Program-made: the position numbers and the translations under genes | Notes under the pieces: model-generated | The model's input: the letters and a program-made list of their open reading frames with translations, nothing else | Told to the model about the DNA's origin: nothing | The model's database searches: none | Assembly: GCF_048569485.1 (NCBI RefSeq) | Contig: NC_134360.1 | Coordinates: 184,543,796-184,607,795, forward strand | Direction of reading: 5' to 3' | Length of the DNA: 64,000 bases | From: Anomaloglossus baeobatrachus | Taxonomy: Eukaryota > Chordata > Amphibia > Anura > Aromobatidae | Shown: positions 22,675 to 34,700 of the stretch, piece after piece | Position numbering within the stretch: position 1 is the first letter of the stretch | How the letters are laid out: the number at the start of each line of letters is the position of its first letter

Positions 22675-22855
22675 AGTTCACCGGGGCGTGTCAGTGCATT
22701 GGGGCGGGCCAGTGTATTGGGGCGTGTCAATGCACTGGGGCGGGTCAGTGCACCGGGATGTGTCAGTGCATAGGGACATGTCAGTGCATTGGGCCGTCAG
22801 TGCATAGGGACATGTCAGTGCATTGGGCCGTCAGTGCATTGGGACATGTCAGTGA
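22675..22855 (+). repeat. Minisatellite, about 18-20 bp unit (gtgtcagtgcattggg)
   Basis: About nine degenerate units of GGCGTGTCAGTGCATTG type. No spacers, so not a CRISPR array. Confidence 0.75.
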
Positions 22856-22984
22856 ACATTCATCCTGTGCTGATAAGAGTCACTTTAACTGTATTCATAA
22901 CAGTGTCACTGACTGCTCCGGAGAGAGAGTCTACTGGCTTCTCAATAACAAGATGTTTGGATTTCAAAATCACATGCACTATTG

Positions 22985-23075
22985 TCTCATATTGTCTGTA
23001 CATGTCCCCTCTGAATTGTAAGGCGCTGCAGAATATGTTGGCGCTATAGAAATAAAAATTATTATTATTATTACC
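22985..23075 (+). mobile_element. L2/CR1-like LINE 3' tail
   Basis: gtaaggcgctgcagaatatg followed by ttggcgctatagaaataaa and an (ATT)n tail is the common 3' end of amphibian L2/CR1-group LINEs and derived SINEs. Confidence 0.65.
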
Positions 23076-24473
23076 AATACAAATGTATTTCTACATAACC
23101 ACCTCCATCTCTGTGTACTAACCTACCAGTGCTCTTCACCACCCCAATGTGCAAGTGTTATGGTTCAAGGTCAGAATAAGCTGTCATTTACATTTTAGTA
23201 AGGTGTAAAGCTTGTACAAAAAATAGTAGAGGACAAATAGGATAATCATAATGTCAAGGATATTGAAAAAGATAAATGAAAAGTAATATTGTTACCATGT
23301 TGGGTGCTCAAATCATATCACAGTTGAGTACAAAGCAGCAGGTCCACCTACACAGTGATTGTTCTAGACAACTGGAAGTGCAGAATGTTGATCATTTGTA
23401 TAAAAAATAAACAAGTAGGTAATTTACAAAATTATTCCATTTCTTTATTTATAATACAGCGCAGGTCAATGTGTTTCAGAGATCGACTATCTCCTTCATC
23501 AGGAGTCAGGACACAACTGTCTGATGACTTTCACAACCCTAGCAGGTGACTGTGATTCTGTTTGTCACCAATTGGTGACAAAGTATTGCGCTATTGCGCT
23601 CTTTCCCTCAACAGTTAATTTAAAAAAAGGATCCAGCAATATAGAAAAGTAGAACATTTTGTCTAAAAATGATTACACAAAATAATTTCTAGACAATAAA
23701 ATATTCCACTCTATATGATGCGCTGGAGCTCTGTGTTTTGGGGGGGGGGGCGGGATGTTTTGTATTATTTATTTTTTATACAAATAACTAACATGTCACG
23801 TACATTATTAGTTTGTACAAACCTGTTGGTAAAAGGATATCCGGCAGTCCATGAGTGGAATAAAAGCTTCAACTTTATGTCAGTAACATAAATGTAGACA
23901 AGACAGCTCAGTATAAACTTGGTATGAGTTGTTCTCACTTTTTAGCATATTAGTAGAAACACGTTAGGTCATGTCATTTTCGTTTCTTCAGGGCTTTCGA
24001 TTTCCTCTAAAACACTATGTATTACACTGTTTTCTCCAGAAATGATCTTATGATTAGTTATTCACACTATTTCCTATTAAGTATAGCTACAACGTGATAA
24101 CTTGTATGGAGAACTACAAAGTCCAGATGATTTCTGTAGCGTGAAAAGTCATGAGCAGCTAAGTTCACATCTGCATGGTCCTTTACTGTTCTCTGTGCTT
24201 TTATAATCACTTAAAACCAAAGTTTCAAAATTCCAGTAACCCCCACTGGCGTTTAACAGTCCATGTTTATTTGTAACAGGATACATCGGATTCTGTGGTG
24301 ATGGCTGTCATTTTGCCAAAAATAATAAAAAAAATAGCATTGCATGTGGTGTGCTATACTTCCTATCCAATATGCCACAATCTGAGACAAAGTCGTCAAT
24401 GCAGATCTGGACTCAGCCTTATAAAACATATAACAATTATTCATTTGAGATTTGTAAGGTCAATATACTGATT

Positions 24474-24476
<3 letters not shown>
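23076..24476. other. Non-coding, AT-rich; one generic repeat fragment
   Basis: Around 23440-23560 there is a repeat-like hairpin motif (atgtgtttcagagatcgac, ccttcatcaggagtcagg). Otherwise nothing recognised. Confidence 0.4.
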
Positions 24477-24509
<33 letters not shown>

Positions 24510-24514
<5 letters not shown>

Positions 24515-25248
24515 GAACCTTGGATTAAGAGTAACTTGGTGTGAGAGTGTTTTGTAAGACGAGCAAAGCTTTTTAAAAAATTGCAACTTGGTTTAAGAGC
24601 AATGATTTGCAATAAGAGCAAATCCTCACCGTGCACACTTCCGGTTCTGTCATTTCACCGCGCTCTGACCTGCTCTGGAGGTAACTTTCTGTACATATGT
24701 ACTGTGTACAGTATACCATTGTACAGTATATACTATATAGCATGTCTATCAATTTGCATTTGTGGATACAGATTGTACTTTCTTTCTGTTATCCAGTGCA
24801 GCACATTGCTTGTACTGTAATCAAATTGCCTGGGCATTATTCCTACCATATTTGGCTTAGTTCTGTCCTTATTTTGGGGAGAATAGATTTGGGGGATTTT
24901 TTTTGTGTATTGTACTAGAATAAAGGTTGTCCTATTTTTCTCTTTATAGTTTACCTCCCGCACACCAACAATCCTTTTGTAAGCTAATGTGCACTTTGAT
25001 TTGTTTTATATGCTTTTTACTGTACAGTATATTGTATTAGTGTGGTGTAGTAATTATATATGAATACAGTACATTATATTGCATTACTGTAATAAATTTG
25101 TATAAATGCAGTAAATATTTTTGGGTTGTGGAACGAATTGTCTGCGTTTCAATGATTTCCTATGGGAAAATTTGCTTTGATAAAAGAGTAACTTGGTTTA
25201 AGAGCACACTCCCAAAACCAATTATGCTCGTAATCCAAGGTTCCACTG
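24510..25248. mobile_element. Tigger/pogo-type MITE
   Basis: TA flanks at 24508-24509 and 25249-25250. Inverted ends CAATGGAACCTTGGATTA and TAATCCAAGGTTCCACTG are of Tigger type. Subterminal taacttggtttaagagc units are also inverted. 739 bp with no transposase frame. It sits directly after an (AT)n run. Confidence 0.75.
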
Positions 25249-25426
25249 TATATATTTCAGTGGCTTTCCACACAGAATTTGTGACATAAGTATTAGTACT
25301 TCCTTTGCATGGGAGATTCAGCCTTAGAGCTACAATCAAACGGTTTTGGCTCTTCACCCCTTCTTTAGACATTCTGGGTTTTTGTTGCTTACATAGCACA
25401 GACAATCACAGGTTCAAGACCCCTGA

Positions 25427-25785
25427 GGCCCTGTGCGAACAATGCAGTTTTTGATGCGTTTTGGGGTTTTTTTGGTGCAGTTTATCGTGCAGTTTGTTGC
25501 CCAGCAAAGTCTACGAGAAATCCCAGCAAAGTGTATGAGAAATCAGTAAACCTGTGCACTCGTTGCTTCTTTTTTTCCTTGCAGCTTTTAATGTAGAAAA
25601 AGCAGCATGTCAATTATTGGTCCTTTTTTTACCTGCGTTTTTTAGCTCTTCCAGCCATTAAATAGACCAAAAGACGCACCGAAAAAAAAACGCACCAAAA
25701 ACTCAAGTGTTTTTTGGTGCGATTTTCGTCCACAAGGTGCGTTTTTCTGATGCAGAAAATTTCTGCACACATATCCTAAGACTAC
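25427..25785. mobile_element. Degenerate MITE of the gcgttttt-rich type
   Basis: Rich in gcgttttt/aaaaacgc units with a central agcatgtcaatt motif also found at 27440 and 31055. Ends are not clearly defined. Confidence 0.35.
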
Positions 25786-26524
25786 AAAACAGAGGAATCA
25801 AGAATAATTAATTAATAAAGTTTATTACTTTTTTGCACCGACCTTTTTTTTCGTTTTTCCTCTCTTCGTTGTATATCCTGAGTGGCTAACAGATACATTG
25901 AAAAGTTAAAAACAAAAAAAAGTTGAAACAATTAAAAACATTTCCATTAACAATAAAGATATTATACATAAGTGGTATAAAAACATCCATTAAAGATATA
26001 AAATATAAAATCAGTAAATGCTGTAAACCGAAAAAAAGACAAAACTGCATTTTTGGGGGTCACGAAGTGATCAAAACATCATATCTATCCCAAAATTGTA
26101 CCACTGAAAACATTGGCTCACACTACAAAAGAAAATCTCTCACACAGCTCCATCAACTGAAAAAAAGAAAACGTTGCGAGTTGTGGAATATGGAAACGAT
26201 CCCAAAATTTTTTTTTTTACTAATTTATGTTTTTTTTACCACTAAAATAATACAAAAACCGCCGTAATTGTTCTGATGGAAAGAATCGTCATGCCAGGTC
26301 ATTTTAATTACACAATAAACACCGTAAAAACAAGTAAAAAGAAAAAACAATGTCATACTTGTAGGGGAGAGGGAAGGGGTAAAATGAATAGTGGCACTCA
26401 AAAGTACAATTCGTACTGTAAAAAGCTAGCGCTCATAAAAATATGTGGATAGAACTATAAAAAAGTTATGGCTCTTGGAATAAGGGGAGAAGAAAATAAA
26501 ATCGCAAAGACGAAGTTGGGGCTA
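25786..26524. other. Non-coding, A/T-rich stretch
   Basis: No recognisable ends or coding blocks. One 114-codon open frame here is lysine-rich low complexity and is not supported as a gene. Confidence 0.5.
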
Positions 26525-26665
26525 TTAAACGGGGTGTCTACTACTACCGTAGGACAACCCTTTCTCATTCCTATATTTGCTTCTACTCACCTCCCATGCT
26601 GGGGCCGTTACAGCGGTGTCGGTGCTCACTCTCCCGAGGCTCACAGGACCGCTTACAAAACAGAA
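26525..26665. mobile_element. Partial MITE of the ggggttgtcc family
   Basis: Contains attaaacggggtgtctacta and ggacaaccctttctcatt, similar to one end of the element at 34701-35152, then cut off. Confidence 0.4.
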
Positions 26666-26699
26666 TGAGGGACCCCTATTTTGTTCACCATTAGTGTAA

Positions 26700-27266
26700 A
26701 GGGCACTTTACACGCTGCAATATCGGTATAGATATCGCTAGTGTGCGTACCCGCCCCCTGTCGGTTGTGCAGCACTGGAAAATCGCTGCCCGTGGCGCAC
26801 AACATCGCTTACACCCGTCACACTACCTGCCTAGCGACGTCGCTGTGGCCGGCGAACCGCCTCCTTTCTAAGGGGGCGGTTCGTTCGGCGTCACAGCGAT
26901 GTCACTAAGCGGCCGCCCAATAGAAGCGGAGGGGCGGAGATGAGCGGGACGAACATCCCGCCCTCCTCCTTCTTTCCTCATTGCGGACGGCCGCAGGTGC
27001 AAGGTTGTTCCTCGTTCTTGCGGTGTCACACATAGCGATGTGTGCTGCCGCAGGAACGACGAACAACCTGCATCCTGCATAAAGCAACGATATTTGGGAA
27101 TAGAATGACGCATCAACGATCAACGATAAGGTAAGTAATTTTGATTGTTAATGGTCGTTCGTGCGTTTCACACGCAACGACGTCGCTAACGAGGCCGGAT
27201 GTGCGTCACGAATTCCGTCACCCCAACGACATCTCGTTAGCAATGCCGTTGCGTGTAAAGTGGCCT
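26700..27266. mobile_element. Harbinger-type MITE, copy 1
   Basis: Inverted ends AGGGCACTTTACACGC / GCGTGTAAAGTGGCCT, flanked by TAA and TTA (TWA-type 3-bp sites). 567 bp, GC-rich middle, non-coding. Confidence 0.7.
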
Positions 27267-27269
27267 TTA

Positions 27270-27631
27270 GGCTGCGTGCCCACGTTCAGTGTTCAGTATT
27301 TTGGATCCAGAGTGTTTCAGCTGCGTCCAAAACGCTGCGTTGTACAGTACAAGCACAGTGGATGAGATTTCTAGAAATCTCATGCCCACTCTGCGTGTAC
27401 TTCCTGCAGCGTAAACTGACCTGCTGTGTGGCTTCCCGAGCCGCCAGCATGTCAATTGTTTGCGGTGGAGTCGCAAGAATTCTGCGCAGGGAGAACAGAA
27501 GAGCAAGACCGCAACTGTCCGAGCTCGGAACGTAAGCACAAGCACCCGCGGTCTCCTGCGGAAGAGACTCGCAGCCCCACGGGTCAGGACCCGCTGCATC
27601 CAGGACGCAGCGGATCCTGATCGTGGGCACA
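27270..27631. mobile_element. MITE with gtgcccacg ends, copy 1
   Basis: Starts ggctgcgtgcccacg and ends cgtgggcacaaacc, an inverted pair. The inner segment ctgcgttgtacagtacaagc is repeated in the element at 34390-34648. Confidence 0.6.
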
Positions 27632-27687
27632 AACCCTTATAGTTTGGCTCGACTCAATAATGGAATCAGATTATTAAAGGTGACATT

Positions 27688-28012
27688 CTAAAAGGGGTGT
27701 TCTCAAGTTTGAAAGGTATCTTCTATCTGAAGGATAGGGGATAACTTTCTCATCTCTGGGGGTCCTAATGACATGGTCCCCACCGATCTTGAGATTCTGT
27801 ACTTGTCAAGCTTGGGTTTGCCATTATGACAGAATGAATAATGGAGTAGTAGTGCACAGAATCAACATTTGCTCCATTCAGCCGGGGCTCTTCAGAACCC
27901 CTGATTCTTGGGAACGGTGAGGACTATATCGGTCGGACCTCCAGTGATCGGACAGTTATCCCCTATCCTATGGATACAGGATAACTATTAAACTTGAAGA
28001 CACCCATTTAAT
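27688..28012. mobile_element. Fold-back MITE
   Basis: Inverted ends ggggtgttctcaagttt / aaacttgaagacaccc, with an inner gataggggataact / agttatcccctatc pair. Non-coding. Confidence 0.65.
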
Positions 28013-28837
28013 GAATTACATGCTAAAATGTAAAATAAAAAATACTATGGGCGATATTTCTTATATTTCCATCACATTCCCTCATACATATGTACTGTAA
28101 TGAGATTATAGTAGCATATAATGTATATATGCTGATATATAAAATTCAATAAACGTCTACAAAGAAGGAGGATCATGTACAAACAATAACATAAAATGTC
28201 CAGGATGATGTAGTGGTCGCAGTATTTTCTTTTTTTTAGCCTTCATTTGTACAACAGAACCTGAATATGGTGTAAGAAGACCTGAACACGCTAAGAACCA
28301 TGTACTTACCCATTACGAAATACCAGTAAGACGTTGCCTAAACTTGCACATTTGCTAAAGATCACCCCGGATGTCCTCAGGGTTGTGCGTCTACACAGGT
28401 CATCCCAATGTCAGACTGCGGTGTGATGTACGACATGTATGTGGTAATATGATATATAGTATATATTTCCATCTTCTTCAGATCCTAGATACTGTGGATA
28501 TGAGGTTGCACTGCATGCATATTCCAAATCTTCGGTCCATAGGTACAAATACATTGATAAGATAGATATATTGTGTTTTTATTAAAACAACATTTATTGC
28601 CCCTTTAACGAAAATATTTTATGAATAAAATTAGTTCTATGAGACCAGATAATATTTTTAGTTATGTTGTATATTGGGAAAAATTGGTCATTTATGCAGC
28701 TGAGTCCTGCACACATAAACCAAAGCAAATGTTCTGTGGAGTGATCGTAAAATCATTGCTCTTCGGGACCACAACGCTCTGCCTTCTCCAACGCCCCCTT
28801 CACACATCCATGCAAAACGGTGTGTGGTGAAGGTATG
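28013..28837. other. Non-coding stretch, nothing recognised
   Basis: AT-rich, no convincing coding block or repeat ends. Confidence 0.5.
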
Positions 28838-28839
28838 TA

Positions 28840-30207
28840 CAGTTGAAACTAAAAGTTTCCATCCACTATCTATAAAGACACATCTGCAGGTTTTTCTCAC
28901 TATCTGACATGAAACCAGAATAAACCTTTCCATTTAGGTCAATTAGAAACCAAAATTATTTATATTTGTCAAATGCCAGAATAATGAGAGAAAGAATGTT
29001 TTAAGGCATTTGTATTACTATCTGCAGTCAAAGGTTTACATACACTAAGGCGGGCTTTGTACACTACGACATCGCAAGCCGATGCTGCGATGCCGAGCGC
29101 GATAGTCCCCACCCCCGTCGCAACTGCGATATCCTTGTGATAGCTGCCGTAGCGAACATTATCGCTACGGCAGCTTCACATGGACTCACCTGTCCTGCAA
29201 CCGTCGCTCTGGCCGGCGACCCGCCTCCTTATTAAGGGGGGCGGGTCGTATGGCGTCACTGCGACGTCACACGGCAGGCGGCCAATAGGAGCGGAGGGGC
29301 GGAGATGAGCGGGATGTAAACATCCCGCCCACCTCCTTCCTTCCGCATATCCTACGGAAGCCGCAGTGACGCCGGTAGGAGATGTTCCTCGCTCCTGCGA
29401 CTTCACACACAGCGATGTGTGCTGCCGCAGGAACAAGGAACAACATCGGACCGTCGCGTCAGCGTAATTATGGATTACGCCGGCGGTGCACCGATGATAC
29501 GATTACGACGCTTTTGCGCTCGTTAATCGTATCATCGAGCCTTTACACACTACGATGTCGCATGCGATGCCGGAAGTACGTCATTTTCAATTTGACCCCA
29601 CCGACATTGCACCTGCGATGTCGTAGTGTGCAACGCCCGCCTAAGAGAACTATGCCTTTAAACAATATTGGACAGCCCATATGATGATGTCATGTCCTTG
29701 GAAGCGTCTGATAGGTTTAATCGCAACATCTGAGTTAATTAGAGACACTCCTGTGGATGTATTTTAATGCACACCTGAAACACACTGCTTCCTTGTGTAG
29801 CATCATGGGAAAGTCATAAGAAATCAGCCAAGATCTCAGGAAGAGAATTGTGGAATTGCACAAGTCTAGTTCATCCTTGGGTGCAATTTCCAGATACCTC
29901 GTTCATCTGTACAAACAATTATATGCAAGTACAAACAAGATGGGAATGTGCAGCCATCACACCGCTAAGGAAAGAGATGGGTTCTATGTACCAGAGATGA
30001 ACGTGCTTTGGTCAGACATGTGCATATCAACCCAAGAACAAATGCAAAAGACCTTGTGAAGATGCTGGAGGAAGCTGGTAAGATTGTGTCATTGTCCACA
30101 TTGAAACAAGTACTGTATCAACACAGGCTGAAAGGCCACTCTGCCAGGAAGAAGCAAGTTCTCCAAAAGAAACATAAAAAAGCCAGATAAATGTTTGCAA
30201 ATAATCC
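28840..30207 (+). mobile_element. Sleeping-Beauty-like Tc1 transposon remnant, 5' part, interrupted by a MITE
   Basis: The left inverted repeat starts at 28840 after TA (cagttgaaactaaaag); an inner direct-repeat copy reads gtcaaaggtttacatacact near 29025-29045, giving the IR/DR layout of this group. A Harbinger-type MITE (29049-29641) sits in the 5' leader. The transposase start ATG is at 29805: MGKS, then a stop codon, then EISQDLRKRIVELHKSSSSLGAIS, a frameshift, and later the INPRTNAKDLVKMLEEAGK block. The match ends near ARxMFANNP at 30207, before any catalytic residue. Confidence 0.75.
29049..29641. mobile_element. Harbinger-type MITE, copy 2
   Basis: Perfect TAA duplication (29046-29048, 29642-29644). 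Inverted ends GGCGGGCTTTGTACACTACG / CGTAGTGTGCAACGCCCGCC. Inserted into the Tc1 remnant, so it is younger than it. Confidence 0.8.
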
Positions 30208-30890
30208 CAATTGTCTGTGCTAAATATCAAAAAACCTATTAGGAGTACAGACAATATTGACAGCATACAATAAAAAATAAAATTTTTATTAAATATACAA
30301 GGAATATATAAAAAAGCAAGGAATAGTACCCAATGTAGGGGACAGTAGCACAGGCCCAAAGAGATAACAATGACATTTATATATGACACAAAAGTCGGTT
30401 ATACAAGCCTTAATACAAAATACATAATAAAGTGTCAAGTGCAAAAAATAAATATAGCAACCATAAGTGGTATACCATATAAATGACTCAAAATTGCTTT
30501 TTCGTATGCCATGTGAGAGCTATGCGAGTGTGCGCTTTTTTTCTCCCCTAGCATCCATTTTTTTGCTTAGCAGCTATTATTCTACAGTCATTTTCAGGAC
30601 TACTTCCAGTGTTCTACGCTATGGAATGGTCATCTATCCGTAAAAATTGGACAGCATATGGATGATCCGTGTGACGTCCGTTTTTTCTCCCGCACCCATA
30701 GACTTGCATTGGTGAGTCTAGTCTGATATACGCGGCCATAAACAGCATACTGAGATTTTTTCTTCTGGCTGATTACAGCTGAGGAAAAACTCACAGATCA
30801 GCACGGACTCAATTACATTGGTGCGAGGGCAATCCGATTTTTTTTTTATCAGATTCCACTCATTCATATTAAACACAAATGGGAGCGAAG
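30208..30890. other. Non-coding, A/T-rich, possibly an unclassified repeat
   Basis: Starts with caattgtctgtgctaaatat directly where the Tc1 remnant stops; no ends defined and no coding block. Confidence 0.4.
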
Positions 30891-30892
30891 CC

Positions 30893-32050
30893 TTAGGCTA
30901 TGTTCACACAGTGCATTTTTTCTGCATTTTTATATGTTTTCCCATTAGTTTTATGCAAATAAATAGTTATGAGAGTCCAGAAATCTCTTGCACACACAAA
31001 CACACTTGCTTTTTTTTCCTGGCTGAAAAGAAAACCTGCTGCCTTTTAGAAAGAAGCAGCATGTCAATTCTTTCAGTGTTTTGCTGCTTTTTTTCATCAT
31101 TGCAAAGCAATGACAGTGGAAAAACGCAGCTGTGTTTTTTATGAGTCTTTTGATGAATGAAACTACGGTGACTTTAATTAAACATGTACTATAGACAAAC
31201 GACACATCTAAAATGCAGAAAAAAGGCAACAAAAACGCAGCAGAAAGGCAACAAAATCATAGCAAAAAAACAACAAAAAACACAGCAAAGAGGCAAAAAA
31301 ACAGCAAAAAGGCAACAAAAACACAATAAAAAAAGCAAAAAGCCAACAAAAACACATCAAAAAGGCAACAAAAACACAGCAAAAGGAAACAAAAATGCCG
31401 CAAAAAGGCAACAAAAACAGCAAAAAGGCAACAAAAACACAGCAAAAGGATACAAAAACTCAGCAAAAAGGCAACAAAAACACAGGAAACAGGCAACAAA
31501 AATGCAGCCAAAAACGGCAAAAGGCAACAAAAACACATCAAAAAGGCAACAAAAACACATCAAAAAGGCAACAAAAACACAGCAAAAAGGCAACAAAAAC
31601 GCAGCAAAAAGGCAACAAAATCATAGCACAAGGCAACAAAATGCAGCAATAAAAAACGCAGCAAAAAGGCAACAAAATCATAGCAAAAGGCAACAAAAAA
31701 CACCTAAAAAAGCAACAAAAAATGCAGCAATAAGGCAACAAAAAATACAGCAAATATGCAACAAAAAAACTGCAAAAAGGCAACAAAAGCACATAAAAAA
31801 GGCAACAAAAAACGCAGCAAAAAGGCAACAGAAACAGCAAAAAGGCAACAAAATCACAGCACAAGACAACAAAATGCAGCAAAAAAGGCAATAAAAAATG
31901 CAGCAAAAAGGCAACAAAAACACAGCAAATAAAGCAGCAATATCACAGCAAAAGGCAAAAGAATGCAGCAAAAAAGGCAATAAAAAACAAAAGAGATCAG
32001 GATTTGCTGCAGGAAAAAAGCTGCTGCAAAAATGCAGTGTGAACATAGCC
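30893..32050. mobile_element. MITE containing a 22-bp satellite array
   Basis: Inverted ends ggctatgttcacacagtgca / tgcagtgtgaacatagcc enclose an expanded array. TTA precedes the left end and TCA follows the right end, so a 3-bp target duplication with one change is possible. Confidence 0.6.
31204..32012 (+). repeat. 22-bp tandem array (aaaaaggcaacaaaaacgcagc)n, about 35 units
   Basis: Degenerate units of about 22 bp with length variants. The composition creates stop-free frames on both strands (Gln/Lys-rich and Phe/Leu/Cys-rich) that are artefacts. Confidence 0.9.
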
Positions 32051-32053
32051 TCA

Positions 32054-32631
32054 GGGGTACATTACACGCTGTGACTTCGCTAGCGATTGCTAGCAATGTC
32101 GAGCGCGATAGTACTCGTCCCCGTTGCCCATGTGACATTTGGTGATCGCTGCTGTAGCGAACATTATTGCTACGGCAGCGTCACACGCATATACCTTGAC
32201 AGCGACGTCGCTGTGACCGCCGAACAATCCCTCCTTCAAGGGGGAGGGGTGTTCGGAGTCATAGCGACGTCACTGCCGCGTCACTAAGCGGCCGGCCAAT
32301 AGAAGCAGAGGGGCAGAGATGAGCGGGATGTAACATCCCGCCCACCTCCTTCCTTCCTCATTGCCGGTGGACACAGGTAAGGAGATGTTCGTCGCTCCTC
32401 CGGTGTCACACATAGCGATGTGTGCTGCCGCAGGAACAACAAGCAACATCGTACCTGCAGCAGCAACGATATTAAGGAAATGAACGGACGTGTCAACAAT
32501 CACCGTTTTTGAACGATCGTCGCTCCTTGGTGTCACACACTGCAATGTCGCTAACGGCGCTGGATGTGCGTCACTGACGACGTGACCCCCACGATATATC
32601 ATTAGTGATGTCGCAGCGTGTAAAGCACTGC
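32054..32631. mobile_element. Harbinger-type MITE, copy 3
   Basis: Ends ggggtacattacacgctg / cagcgtgtaaagcactgc; right flank TTA, left flank TCA, shared with the end of the preceding satellite-bearing MITE. Inner sequence matches copies 1, 2 and 4. Confidence 0.7.
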
Positions 32632-32639
32632 TTAAAGTC

Positions 32640-33240
32640 AGAGTGGAAACCATAATATTAGCCATATATTGATATAACTATGAATATACTAACAAACATT
32701 CTTCTTTTTAAAAAAAATAAATTGTAAACTGTTATCCTCACATAGTATTAATATTTGTGGATGTTTGCATCAATTAAAATAACTAGCACAAATATTCAGC
32801 GTTCAGTTCTGTCGCTCAGCGCAGAGGTATGCTGTGTAAGTACAGATTATCTTTTCAGTAGAAGTCCACAGGGAGTTGCCCTCACCCCACAGACAGGATG
32901 AAGATACAGAGGGGAGTGCTCTGCAGGAATGTGCGCTGCCTACTACACATATATATCTGCTCCCAGCCAGGAGGTGTCAGAGCCAGAAGCTGCGCAGTGC
33001 TCCACAGAACCCTCAGGTGAGAGACGGAAGGATAAGACTCTGATCTAGGCTAAGATCACCTACATTCTGCTTATTATAACTAGCTCTTGTCTTCATACTT
33101 CTTGTATCTAATGCTTATCCGGCAGCCTCTATAGAGTAACTCCTGAACACCCCTGCTATACACAGGAACTGTACAAATGTATTATTATTACTGTTATTTA
33201 TTTATACATTTATGTGTATAAATATGTGACTCTTCAGATT
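32640..33240. other. Mostly unique DNA with a possible short exon
   Basis: At 32898 an ATG opens 39 codons and runs to CTCAG|gtgagag at 33015, a good donor. The predicted peptide is Arg/Cys-rich (MKIQRGVLCRNVRCLLHIYI...) and matches no family I recognise. It could be chance or a 5' exon of an unseen transcript. Confidence 0.2.
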
Positions 33241-33249
33241 TTGTGTTAT

Positions 33250-33400
33250 ACCATGCCTGATGAAGAGACCTGAGTAGTCTCGAAAGCTTGCAATTATTAC
33301 CATCTTTTCAGTTAGCCATTAAAAGGTATCAACCACTGAGGACTTCAGTTCTTTTAAACAATTTTTTTTTATCTCTACTGGCTAACACGGTACAAAGATA
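33250..33400. mobile_element. Generic interspersed repeat (cctgatgaagagacctgagt type)
   Basis: Contains agtctcgaaagcttgcaatt and ttagccattaaaaggtatc followed by ctactggctaacacggtac, a widely dispersed vertebrate repeat. I do not assign a class. Confidence 0.45.
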
Positions 33401-33984
33401 TATTTTACTTGTACTGTTATTTATTATTTTACTATTAGATAGGCATAAACAACAGGAATCATTTCTAAACAGAGAATCCATTCTATTCTTGTCGTATAGA
33501 CACACGTCATTAATCCAATTTTGCGCAGAGTCCTTATCTGTGTGACTTTATGGTTAATACTTTTTTTTTTTTTTTTTTTCAAAAAAATATATTTTACCTT
33601 TTGGATTTTTTTTTTTTTTCTTTTAAATGTTTTTATTAATTTAACACAAAGTAATATGAATATAACCAGACATGTTTTGAAAATATACATTGCTGACTTT
33701 AGTAAACAACACACATGTCAATATTCTAGGTTATAGAATGTTACTTTTAAATTTAACCACTACATACTAAACTACTACAACAATAAAATACATTAACTTT
33801 TAATCTGTCTTCCTTACTCATTGGAGTGGAAATCACCAAATTACAACATATCGATCAATCATAACCACAAGGATATTTTAGAAACGTAAATTATTAAATA
33901 TATAAATGGGAGAGGGGAAAGTTAATACTTTTTATCCCCAACCTAAATGAGTAATAAATAAGTAGAAATCATGAGTATGAAGGA

Positions 33985-34215
33985 TAATAATAATAATAAT
34001 AATAATAATATTTATTCATTTATATTGCCCTGTTAATTCCACAGCGCTTTAAATACAATGGCAACACTGTCCCCATTGGGGCTCACAATCTAGGTTCCCT
34101 ATCAGTATCTTTTTGGAGTGTGGGAGGAAACCGGAGAACCCAGAGGAAAGCTACGCAAACACGGGGAGAACATACAAACTCCTTGCAGATGGTGTCCTTG
34201 GTGGGATGACTATAT
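33985..34215 (-). mobile_element. L2/CR1-like LINE 3' end
   Basis: Minus strand: ends in an (ATT)n tail after gcgctgtggaattaac; upstream are aacaaggacaccatctgcaa-like and ttctccccgtgtttgcgtag, hallmarks of this 3' end. Confidence 0.7.
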
Positions 34216-34389
34216 ACTGATAATATAGGCAATGTACCACCAAGATAGGTGTTCATGTATGGCCATTACCTCTGCGTTTACAAATAGTTGTTTTTTAATA
34301 ATGACATTATATGTCTGTTTACAAGTATCTGTAGCTGGTACACACAGCAAATGGCAGTATATATGATTTTGTAATTCCTGAACTTTTTG

Positions 34390-34648
34390 GGTAGGTGCCC
34401 ACGATCAAGAATAGAAGAGTTTTGGACGCATCGTTTTCAATGCATCCTAAATGCTGCGTTGTACAGTACAAGCACAAAGGATGGAATTTATAGAAATCTC
34501 CTGCGCACTGTGCTTCTTTTTTCCGTGGCATAAACTGACATGCGGTGCGGCTTTCCGAGTCGTAGCTTGCAAACACACAAAGGTTCTCAGGGGAGAGCAC
34601 AGCAAAAGTCTACAGCACCCCCAACCTTGATCATGGGCACGGACCACT
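34390..34648. mobile_element. MITE with gtgcccacg ends, copy 2
   Basis: Ends ggtgcccacgatcaag / cttgatcatgggcac; the inner segment matches the copy at 27270-27631. Confidence 0.6.
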
Positions 34649-34700
34649 ACACTCTCCAGTGGAGAACACTCGCGTCTCCACAGGATAGTGGCAACAGGCC

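Noticed and set aside
25923-26267. 114-codon Lys-rich frame
   Set aside because: Low-complexity A-rich DNA, no motif or splice context.
31184-31894. 236-codon Gln/Lys-rich open frame
   Set aside because: Pure by-product of the 22-bp array.
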